Shown piece by piece: positions 1 through 4,661 of a stretch of 5,283 nucleotides of DNA (position 1 is the first letter of the stretch; every line of letters starts with the position of its first letter). The notes beneath the pieces are model-generated. The model was not told the origin of the DNA and made no database searches. It saw only the letters and a list, made by a program, of their open reading frames with translations. The translations under genes and the position numbers were made by a program. Origin of the DNA: Methylophaga sp. (lineage in GTDB: Bacteria; Pseudomonadota; Gammaproteobacteria; Nitrosococcales; Methylophagaceae); assembly GCA_002733335.1 (NCBI GenBank), contig NVVK01000004.1, positions 29,178 through 34,460 on the forward strand, read 5' to 3'.

Positions 1-765
1 AGAGAATTGTTAGATCGTTTGTTCCCCAAGCTACAAGCTAGTGATAAAGGAAAAGCATTAATCATTCAAATGGCAAGACACCTATCAGAACACACAACTT
101 TTCCCGATTTAAGAAACTGGGAAGATTCGGATATAAAAATACAAAATGCGCACAAAGCTGTTACTGAATTAAAACGCTATCTCAAACATCAAGATTCAGA
201 GATAAAAGACGAAAAAGCAAGAAAGAGATTTAAAGAAAGTGCTAGAAAAGAAAGAGAAAAAAATCAGCGGGCTAGAACTGATAAAATAAAACTCCAAGCC
301 AGCTTGGAAACATTACACCCTAAAATTGGAACACAGAAAGGGGGGTATGAATTTGAAAGTTGGTTTTACGAACTTTTAGATTTTAGTGAAATTCAAAATA
401 GAAGGCCTTATAAAATTGATGGCCGCCAAATAGATGGGTCTTTGACGATCGAAGGTACAACTTATTTGGTGGAGTTGAAATTTACAAAAGATCAATCTTC
501 AGCACCTGATATTGACTCATTAAAAGCCAAAGTAAACAAAATGGCAGATAACACAATGGGGATAATGATTTCTATATCTAGCTATAGCAGTGTGGCAATT
601 AGTGATGCTTCCGGTAGTAAAAGTACACTGATTATTCTAGATGCAAGTCACCTTTATTTATTTTTATCTGGTGCAATGAAATTCAAAGATATAATTACTA
701 GAGTCAGGCGCCATGCTTCTCAAACTGGAGAGGCTTATTTACCAACAAATATGTTCAGTGGTTAA
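1..765 (+). CDS. Mrr-like PD-(D/E)XK restriction endonuclease-like protein, 5'-truncated by window
   Basis: The frame is open to the left edge, so the true start is probably outside; 254 residues are visible, ending in TAA at 763-765. The TTG at base 7 is a poor start candidate because nothing upstream of it can be judged. Numbering from base 1, residues about 50-105 are highly charged and rich in Lys, Glu and Arg, likely a coiled coil or a DNA-contacting helix. Residues about 112-235 look like a nuclease fold: a GYEFESWFYELL helix (compare the GxxFE...L opening of Mrr-type domains), then QIDG with Asp145, then a strand with ELK (Glu158, Lys160). Together these give the D-X(n)-ExK signature of the PD-(D/E)XK superfamily. 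The C-terminal part ends in a basic segment (VRRHASQTGEAYL). Assignment to a DNA-cleaving, possibly anti-phage, role is inference from the motif; specificity is unknown. Three 60-base samples gave about 30-38% GC, lower than two samples from bioA (37-45%), which would suit acquired DNA. Confidence 0.7.
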   Translation, partial: RELLDRLFPKLQASDKGKALIIQMARHLSEHTTFPDLRNWEDSDIKIQNAHKAVTELKRYLKHQDSEIKDEKARKRFKESARKEREKNQRARTDKIKLQASLETLHPKIGTQKGGYEFESWFYELLDFSEIQNRRPYKIDGRQIDGSLTIEGTTYLVELKFTKDQSSAPDIDSLKAKVNKMADNTMGIMISISSYSSVAISDASGSKSTLIILDASHLYLFLSGAMKFKDIITRVRRHASQTGEAYLPTNMFSG

Positions 766-813
766 GGTGGATAGTGGCATAACAAATTACAGAAACGAAC
801 AAAGAACAGTTTT

Positions 814-842
814 TTGCTTGTTTTAACCAACTATATTATAGC
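814..842 (+). promoter_or_regulatory. Possible sigma-70 promoter for the glutaredoxin gene
   Basis: TTGCTT (814-819) and TATAGC (837-842) are separated by 17 bases, and a second TATTAT-like match sits at 834-839. Transcription would start near 849, leaving a leader of about 39 bases before the ATG at 888. Both hexamers are imperfect and the region is AT-rich, so this is a tentative call. No convincing terminator is visible between the upstream nuclease gene and this point. Confidence 0.3.
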
Positions 843-856
843 TGCTGAGCAAAGAG

Positions 857-948
857 TTATTCCCCCCAATATTAAAAGATTTTATAAATGAAAAAGTTAA
901 TATTAGTTAGCCTAGTTATCTTGCTATATCAAAAATGGGGGGTAATAG
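857..948 (+). promoter_or_regulatory. Possible long-range RNA stem enclosing the glutaredoxin start codon
   Basis: C6 at 862-867 can pair with G6 at 937-942. With T943 bulged, the helix continues as T861-A944, T860-A945, A859-T946 and T858-A947, then a T857-G948 wobble. That gives ten Watson-Crick pairs plus one wobble. The 69-base loop holds the weak ribosome site and the ATG at 888. The 5' arm would lie within about 10-20 bases of the inferred transcript start. Whether it forms in the cell is unknown; G and C runs of this length are uncommon in this AT-rich region but may be chance. Confidence 0.25.
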
Positions 949-1223
949 ATTCTTACTTCAATCCACTGCCGGATTATTCTCAAGCCCATGATGGGCAGGT
1001 GATTCTTTATTCAACGGAATGGTGTGGTTATTGTAAAAAAACCAGAGCGTTATTAAACGAAAATAATATTGCCTTTTACGAATACGATATTGAGAAATCT
1101 GAGGAAGGCAATGCCCAGCATAAAAAGCTAGGGGGCCGGGGTGTGCCGGTTTTGCTTATTAATGGCGAAGTCATAAAAGGTTATAACCCAACTAGAATTT
1201 TGGCATTAGCAAATAAATTATAG
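888..1223 (+). CDS. Glutaredoxin-like thiol-disulfide protein with N-terminal membrane anchor
   Basis: This 111-residue protein has a glutaredoxin/thioredoxin fold and probably reduces disulfides or mixed disulfides. Residues 3-15 (KLILVSLVILLYQ) are hydrophobic and short, resembling a signal anchor. The domain begins around residue 36 with the strand VILYSTEWCGYC; the active-site pair is Cys46 and Cys49 in a CGYC motif. The cis-proline is Pro87 in GRGVPVLL, followed by the usual INGEVIKGYNP segment for glutathione or substrate contact. The glutaredoxin part is about 75 residues, normal for the family. The ATG at 888 has only a weak AAAAGA ribosome site 8 bases upstream. The hydrophobic N-terminus suggests the domain is tethered to the inner membrane; which side it faces cannot be decided from the sequence. 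The gene stands alone after the nuclease gene and converges on bioA, 36 bases away. Partner and physiological substrate are unknown. Confidence 0.88.
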   Translation: MKKLILVSLVILLYQKWGVIDSYFNPLPDYSQAHDGQVILYSTEWCGYCKKTRALLNENNIAFYEYDIEKSEEGNAQHKKLGGRGVPVLLINGEVIKGYNPTRILALANKL

Positions 1224-1243
1224 TAAATTTCTCAAGCTTCGTT

Positions 1244-1260
1244 GCGGCGATAAAGGCCGC
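1244..1260. terminator. Weak GC hairpin between convergent glutaredoxin gene and bioA
   Basis: GCGGC at 1244-1248 pairs with GCCGC at 1256-1260 around a 7-base loop, in the 36-base gap between the two stop codons; the last paired base belongs to the bioA stop codon. Neither side has a proper T run, so it would be a poor intrinsic terminator for either gene. It is listed because it is the only GC-rich hairpin in this convergent junction. Confidence 0.25.
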
Positions 1261-2555
1261 TAGCCTTCACTCAATTTTTCAATAATATTACCGATAGCCA
1301 CGGTTAACTGACGCAAGTCACCTTCATTGATAATAAACGGCGGCATAATATAAACTAGGTTTCTGAATGGTCTTATCCACACGCCTTGATCAACAATAAA
1401 TGTCGGTAGCCAATCCATTTGGTCATCAATCGGTTTATGTAATTCAACTACAGCAATGGCGCCTTTGACCCTGACATCCTTCACCATCACATGTGCTTTA
1501 TAGGGCATCAGTTCTGCTGTCAGTTGTTGTTCAATTATCTTAACATTTTGTTGCCAATCTGATTCTAGTAATACATCAATACTTTCACTAGCAACACGAC
1601 ACGCTAATGGATTGGCCATAAACGTTGGACCATGCATTAATACGCCACTGCCATCGGCGGCAATGCCTTGTGCCACTTTGTCAGTACACATGGTGGCAGC
1701 TAAGGTCATATAACCACCGGTTAAGGCTTTACCTAAGCACAGAATATCAGGGCAGATATCCGCTTGTTCATAGGCAAACAAGGTACCTGTCCGTCCAAAG
1801 TTAGTGGCGATTTCATCTAAGATGAGTAACACATCATATTCATTACACAAAGCACGCACTTGACGGAGATACTCAGGACAATAAAATCGTATTCCACCGG
1901 TATTTTGCACGATGGGTTCTAATATAACAGCAGCCAATTCATGATGATGTTCACTAATTAACTGGCGAAATTCAGAGATATCACTGTCTTGCCAATCTTC
2001 ATCGTTAATACAGGTCGGCGCTGGTGCAAACAGGTGTTTAGGTAAAACACTTTCAAACATGCTGTGCATGCCATTAATTGGGTCACATACAGCCATCGCA
2101 CCAAAAGTATCGCCGTGATAACCATTGTAAACGGTCAATAATCGCTGCTTTTTAGTTTGACCTTGAGCGAAGCAATATTGAATGGCCATTTTGATGGCGA
2201 CTTCAACGGCAATTGAACCTGAATCGGTGAAAAACACTTTTTGTAATGGCGCAGCCGTTATGTCAATTAATTTACGGGCTAAATCAATTGCCGGCGGATG
2301 TGTAAGCCCGCCGAACATTACATGCGATATTTGGTCTATTTGCTGCTTTGCGGCCTGATTTAAGCGCGGGTGATTATAACCGTGAATCGCCGACCACCAA
2401 GACGACATACCATCAATTATCGTGCGCCCATCTGCTAAGGTTAAACGCACTCCTTCAGCGGCAATAATCTCATGAATAACGGGCGGATTTTCCATGCTGC
2501 TATAGGGATGCCAGATATGCTTTGCATCAAATATTAAATTTTCATTTTGTTCCAT
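1260..2555 (-). CDS. bioA: Adenosylmethionine-8-amino-7-oxononanoate aminotransferase (biotin synthesis)
   Basis: BioA moves the amino group of S-adenosylmethionine to 8-amino-7-oxononanoate (KAPA), giving 7,8-diaminononanoate, the third-last step of biotin synthesis in the cytoplasm. It is a fold-type I, PLP-dependent class III aminotransferase. The 431 residues match the E. coli enzyme (429) almost end to end. The start region reads HIWHPYSSM. The substrate-pocket WW is at 53-54, NGYHGDT with Tyr146 stacks on PLP, and LDEIATNFGRTG carries Asp247 for the pyridine nitrogen. The Schiff-base lysine is Lys276 in LGKALTGG, HGPTFMANPLAC follows, and GVWIRPF carries Arg395 for the substrate carboxylate. 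All catalytic positions are intact. Asn replaces the Gly of E. coli ATGFGRTG, a mild change. The ATG at 2555 aligns with the E. coli start, yet no Shine-Dalgarno sequence precedes it. In many enterics bioA is divergent from bioBFCD; here the divergent neighbour is a 34-residue membrane protein gene instead. Confidence 0.97.
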   Translation of the reverse strand: MEQNENLIFDAKHIWHPYSSMENPPVIHEIIAAEGVRLTLADGRTIIDGMSSWWSAIHGYNHPRLNQAAKQQIDQISHVMFGGLTHPPAIDLARKLIDITAAPLQKVFFTDSGSIAVEVAIKMAIQYCFAQGQTKKQRLLTVYNGYHGDTFGAMAVCDPINGMHSMFESVLPKHLFAPAPTCINDEDWQDSDISEFRQLISEHHHELAAVILEPIVQNTGGIRFYCPEYLRQVRALCNEYDVLLILDEIATNFGRTGTLFAYEQADICPDILCLGKALTGGYMTLAATMCTDKVAQGIAADGSGVLMHGPTFMANPLACRVASESIDVLLESDWQQNVKIIEQQLTAELMPYKAHVMVKDVRVKGAIAVVELHKPIDDQMDWLPTFIVDQGVWIRPFRNLVYIMPPFIINEGDLRQLTVAIGNIIEKLSEG

Positions 2556-2562
2556 TTAGATG

Positions 2563-2591
2563 ATCATATCAGGCTGAGTTCTTTACGTAAA
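2563..2591 (-). promoter_or_regulatory. bioA promoter, predicting a leaderless or near-leaderless mRNA
   Basis: Read on the minus strand, TTTACG (2591-2586) and TATGAT (2568-2563) are separated by exactly 17 bases. The -10 matches the sigma-70 consensus at 5 of 6 positions and the -35 at 4 of 6. A start 6-7 bases past the -10 falls at about 2557-2556, next to the ATG at 2555. No ribosome binding site is present upstream of that ATG, which agrees with such a short leader. Confidence 0.5.
2582..2591. promoter_or_regulatory. 10-base palindrome over the bioA -35, possible operator
   Basis: TTTACGTAAA is a perfect inverted repeat that includes the proposed bioA -35 hexamer and lies within a few bases of the -35 of the divergent small gene. 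A protein bound here would block bioA and might also affect the divergent promoter. It is not the long, spaced BirA operator known from E. coli, although its half TTTAC/GTAAA resembles part of that site, and it does not fit the BioR consensus as I know it. Confidence 0.3.
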
Positions 2592-2594
2592 AAA

Positions 2595-2624
2595 TTCGCT
2601 TAAATATATGATAACTGCTATATT
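2595..2624 (+). promoter_or_regulatory. Extended -10 promoter for small membrane protein gene A
   Basis: TGC followed by TATATT (2616-2624) is an extended -10 element; TTCGCT at 2595-2600 is a weak -35 at 18 bases, as often seen with extended -10 promoters. Transcription would start near 2631, giving a leader of about 32 bases to the ATG at 2663. The promoter is back to back with that of bioA. Confidence 0.5.
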
Positions 2625-2662
2625 CTCGCCATAAATCAATTTTATTACAAAGAGAGAGAAGC

Positions 2663-2767
2663 ATGCAGAAACTAGAGACATTTGTTATCGAAAATTTCCC
2701 ATGGTTTATCATTTCATTTTCAGTTTTTTGGGTTGCACTTGTTGCGTATGGCTTAATAAGCCAATAA
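2663..2767 (+). CDS. 34-residue single-span membrane protein, paralogue A
   Basis: A tiny gene encodes a protein that starts MQKLETFVIENF and continues with a hydrophobic span of about 20 residues (roughly 12-32) rich in Phe, Val, Ile and Trp, ending YGLISQ. The ATG follows an unbroken purine run (2649-2661, AGAGAG core), a plausible ribosome site. A promoter lies upstream and a clear intrinsic terminator 26 bases past the stop, so it forms its own transcription unit of roughly 190 bases. The main evidence that it is translated is the neighbouring gene at 2935: the products have equal length and share 20 of 34 residues without gaps, including the K-L-E start, V8-I9, N11-F12, F19-S20-V21, W23, A25-L26-V27 and Y29-G30-L31-I32. 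Function is unknown and I do not recognise the family; it is not CydX, KdpF or YnhF by sequence. Such peptides often act as subunits or modulators of larger membrane complexes, which is only a possibility here. Confidence 0.75.
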   Translation: MQKLETFVIENFPWFIISFSVFWVALVAYGLISQ

Positions 2768-2792
2768 AGACTCTTCATTATTGAATAAATTG

Positions 2793-2818
2793 AAACCAGT
2801 CTTTTGACTGGTTTTTTT
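2793..2818 (+). terminator. Intrinsic terminator after small gene A
   Basis: AAACCAGTC (2793-2801) and GACTGGTTT (2806-2814) form a perfect 9-pair stem with a TTTT loop, running into a T tract that extends to 2818. This is a textbook Rho-independent terminator for the plus strand and separates small gene A from small gene B. Confidence 0.9.
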
Positions 2819-2858
2819 ATGTCTGTCATTTCGTTTCACTCGCCCATAATACAAGATG

Positions 2859-2872
2859 ATGATCTGGATCAA
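2859..2872 (+). promoter_or_regulatory. FNR/Anr-type box upstream of small gene B
   Basis: ATGATCTGGATCAA matches the FNR/Anr consensus TTGAT-N4-ATCAA at 9 of 10 defined positions. It sits in the intergenic region 63 bases before the ATG of small gene B, after the terminator of gene A, so gene B is the only plausible target. Its centre is at 2865.5. That would be near -46.5 or -52.5 relative to the two best -10 candidates, so the exact activation geometry is unclear. Control by oxygen level is inferred from the site alone. Confidence 0.5.
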
Positions 2873-2899
2873 TGCCTTTATCTTATTTTTAGCGGAAAA

Positions 2900-2911
2900 T
2901 AACATTATAGT
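2900..2911 (+). promoter_or_regulatory. Candidate -10 elements for small gene B
   Basis: Two overlapping choices exist: TAACAT (2900-2905) and TATAGT (2906-2911, 5 of 6 consensus positions). No good -35 stands at the right distance for either, as expected for an activator-dependent promoter with the FNR-type box upstream. The start of transcription would be near 2912 or 2918, leaving a leader of about 17-23 bases. Confidence 0.3.
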
Positions 2912-2923
2912 TAATAAGTGTTT

Positions 2924-2931
2924 AGGGGTGA
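2924..2931 (+). promoter_or_regulatory. Ribosome binding site deciding the start of small gene B
   Basis: AGGGGTGA closely resembles the anti-16S sequence AGGAGGTGA. Two ATG codons follow in tandem at 2932 and 2935. The first directly abuts the site, too close for initiation, while the second has 3 bases after GTGA (6 after AGGGG). The second also gives a product of exactly 34 residues, the same as paralogue A. Confidence 0.7.
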
Positions 2932-2934
2932 ATG

Positions 2935-3039
2935 ATGGAAAAATTAGAAAATTGGGTGATTAACAACTTTACTGCAATTATTTTTGCCTTTTCAGTTTCT
3001 TGGATTGCGTTAGTCGTTTATGGCTTAATAATGAATTAA
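2935..3039 (+). CDS. 34-residue single-span membrane protein, paralogue B
   Basis: This gene encodes a second tiny membrane protein, beginning MEKLENWVINNF, with a hydrophobic span (about residues 12-32) and ending YGLIMN. It aligns without gaps to the product of the gene at 2663, with 20 of 34 identical residues. Many differences are conservative (V/I, F/W, Q/E). The conserved polar start and the W23, Y29 and G30 positions suggest specific contacts rather than a generic span. The DNA is also similar (for example TTTTCAGTTT and TATGGCTTAATA in both), so the pair arose by tandem duplication. It has a better ribosome site than copy A and an upstream FNR/Anr-type box, which copy A lacks. No convincing terminator follows; the stop is 4 bases from the stop of the convergent dacB gene. 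Function is unknown. An oxygen-responsive accessory peptide of a membrane complex would be one hypothesis, resting only on the regulatory site and size. Confidence 0.8.
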   Translation: MEKLENWVINNFTAIIFAFSVSWIALVVYGLIMN

Positions 3040-3054
3040 AACTTTATGGCTTAA
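3017..3054. repeat. 12-base direct repeat spanning the ends of small gene B and dacB
   Basis: TTTATGGCTTAA occurs at 3017-3028, inside small gene B, and again at 3043-3054, covering the last codons and stop of dacB on the other strand. The same motif less its first two bases also occurs in small gene A (near 2749-2758). It could be a trace of the duplication that made the pair, or chance. Confidence 0.3.
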
Positions 3055-4249
3055 GCAAAAGTTTAAGTTCATTTGCGAGTTGATTTCTACGGCGATGCGA
3101 AACAGATTGTTTCATCATTAACGCAAAGGCATTCCACTGCTGTTTGTCGTCTACGGCATAACCTGCCAGTGTGCTTACCTGATTTAAGGTGCCTGATTTA
3201 GCATAAATGCCCAGAGCAACTTCTGGCAACAAATGCTTCCATGGTCGAAAGGCTTCTAATAGCTGCACTAACTGTTCAGGTGATAACTTATTATCGCGTG
3301 ATAGCCCTGCGCCCTCTTTTAAACGCATTGCTTGCCAATCAAAATGTTCTTGTAAAGCCCCTTTCATATAACGTTCAACATCATTAAAATTTGCTGGGCG
3401 TTGATAATGTTCTGCACTTAATTTTAATACCAACTGGCTGGCAATAAAATTCGTTGAATATTTCATCATCGGCCGAATAATTTCAGCTAAGCTTTTACTA
3501 TTGATGTGCGTGTAATAAGCCGCTTCTTCCGGCACTTTACCCCATAAAACTGACTCACCGACGATAATCCCTTGTTGCCGCAAAAACACAGCTAACAATT
3601 CTGCAAAATAGCGTTCGGCATCCTGTGATGATAATCCGGTATTAATACGTAATGTTCGTTTTGATACTGGTTGTCGATTGGCAAGATTTTCAGCTAAGGC
3701 TGTAAGGGGTGTTTGAGCTTCAGCTGAAATTATTTTCCCTGCCAACTTCTTCACTGCAACGGTATTAAAATTAGCCGCAATAGCCGTTGGCACGGCATCA
3801 TAAGGATTGTTTGTTGTGGTAGCCCCCGGTACGCTTAGATCGGCTTGAAAGAACGATACATCTAGTCCTATAGCATCAATATTGTGTAAACCTAATTTTT
3901 TTAGATTTTGGGCAATAATGCGTATTTCTTCCGATACCAAAAAAGGATCGCCTCTTCCTTTCACCCATAATGTATTCGTTAAATTATCTAAATAAAAATG
4001 TGTTTTAAAATGATGATCTTCACCCCAGTGATTTAACGCTAACCACGCTGTCACTAATTTGGTCGTTGATGCCGGAATAAAGGCTGTTTTAGCATGAGAA
4101 GAAATAAGTGTTTGACCTTGGCTATTAACCAGCAAAACACCTGCATCGTGTAATTCAGGATTATTATCAATCAGCTCCAGATCATTTGCGATGATTTTAA
4201 GAGGGAAAATGAATAACAATATGATTGCATATAGTCTGTATTTCATCAT
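3044..4249 (-). CDS. dacB: D-alanyl-D-alanine carboxypeptidase/endopeptidase, PBP4 type (peptidase S13)
   Basis: This periplasmic penicillin-binding enzyme trims the terminal D-Ala from peptidoglycan stem peptides and cuts cross-links during wall growth. Residues 1-21 form a signal peptide (basic start, hydrophobic core, cleavage likely after IIA). The three active-site motifs are present in order: Ser61-Thr-Thr-Lys64 (nucleophile), Ser265-Thr-Asn267, and Lys351-Ser-Gly353. KSG replaces the KTG of E. coli PBP4, a conservative change. GRGDPFL (98-104) and GAGLSRDN (313-320) are further family landmarks. At 401 residues it is shorter than E. coli PBP4 (477). Both motif intervals are reduced (204 versus about 244 and 86 versus about 111 residues), so the inserted domains are compact. 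The first ATG (4249) has AAGG 7 bases upstream and overlaps the arfB stop; the next ATG directly follows. It is the last gene of the alkC-arfB-dacB run and ends 4 bases from the convergent small gene B. Confidence 0.95.
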   Translation of the reverse strand: MMKYRLYAIILLFIFPLKIIANDLELIDNNPELHDAGVLLVNSQGQTLISSHAKTAFIPASTTKLVTAWLALNHWGEDHHFKTHFYLDNLTNTLWVKGRGDPFLVSEEIRIIAQNLKKLGLHNIDAIGLDVSFFQADLSVPGATTTNNPYDAVPTAIAANFNTVAVKKLAGKIISAEAQTPLTALAENLANRQPVSKRTLRINTGLSSQDAERYFAELLAVFLRQQGIIVGESVLWGKVPEEAAYYTHINSKSLAEIIRPMMKYSTNFIASQLVLKLSAEHYQRPANFNDVERYMKGALQEHFDWQAMRLKEGAGLSRDNKLSPEQLVQLLEAFRPWKHLLPEVALGIYAKSGTLNQVSTLAGYAVDDKQQWNAFALMMKQSVSHRRRNQLANELKLLLKP

Positions 4250-4659
4250 TCTGAAACCTTGCCTCGTAATGCCTTAACCTTACCGCGTTGCGTTTTAGTA
4301 TCCATCCGTCTTTTGCGTGCTCCCCTGCTTGCTTTGGTGGCTCGCCTAACTTTTTGCACGGCGGTCACTTCTTTTATCAGCACTTTTAATCGTTCAAGAG
4401 CATCCTCTCGATTTTTTTCTTGTGTGCGATACTGCTGGGCTTTAATCACAATCACACCCTCTTTATTAATTCTACGATCTTTTAGTGCTAATAATCGTTC
4501 TTTATAAAAATCAGATAACGACGAGGCGCTAATATTAAATCGAAGGTGTATCGCAGACGAAACCTTATTAACATTCTGCCCTCCCGCACCTTGTGCTCGT
4601 ATGGCAGAGAGCTCAATTTCGTCATCTGCTATAGAGATACTTTGTGATATTTCTAACAT
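4246..4659 (-). CDS. arfB: Alternative ribosome-rescue factor, peptidyl-tRNA hydrolase ArfB/YaeJ
   Basis: ArfB binds ribosomes stalled at the end of broken mRNAs and hydrolyses the peptidyl-tRNA, a backup to tmRNA. The 137 residues follow E. coli YaeJ (140) closely. The N-terminal domain carries RAQGAGGQNVNK, with the catalytic GGQ at 26-28, the same position as in E. coli. SAIHLRF and GVIVIKAQQYRTQEKNREDAL come next. The C-terminal tail, from about residue 100, is very basic (many Lys and Arg, ending LRGKVSE), as needed to enter the empty mRNA channel. I chose the ATG at 4659 rather than the TTG two codons upstream, because MLEIS aligns with E. coli MIVIS. No Shine-Dalgarno sequence is seen; the start lies 2 bases after the alkC stop, so translation is probably coupled. 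The stop overlaps the dacB start (ATGATG). Confidence 0.96.
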   Translation of the reverse strand: MLEISQSISIADDEIELSAIRAQGAGGQNVNKVSSAIHLRFNISASSLSDFYKERLLALKDRRINKEGVIVIKAQQYRTQEKNREDALERLKVLIKEVTAVQKVRRATKASRGARKRRMDTKTQRGKVKALRGKVSE

Positions 4660-4661
4660 GG

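Noticed and set aside
340..345. G6 run in the nuclease gene as a phase-variation tract
   Set aside because: Six bases is short for slipped-strand switching, and the frame is intact with no other sign of variation.
2560..2572. A second FNR-like site near the bioA start (ATGAT...ATCAG)
   Set aside because: The spacing is three bases instead of four and one half-site is degraded; it also overlaps the bioA -10.
2569..2829. An 86-codon minus-strand open frame opposite small gene A
   Set aside because: It runs through the gene A promoter and terminator in antisense, resembles no family I know, and conflicts with the paralogous pair on the plus strand.
3039..3064. AAACTTT/AAAGTTT hairpin between small gene B and dacB as a terminator
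   Set aside because: The stem is almost all A/T, the loop is 12 bases, and neither side has a T tract long enough for intrinsic termination.
4259..4507. An 82-codon plus-strand open frame opposite arfB
   Set aside because: It lies wholly within the well-supported arfB gene in antisense and shows low-complexity Arg/Leu/Ser composition typical of a shadow frame.
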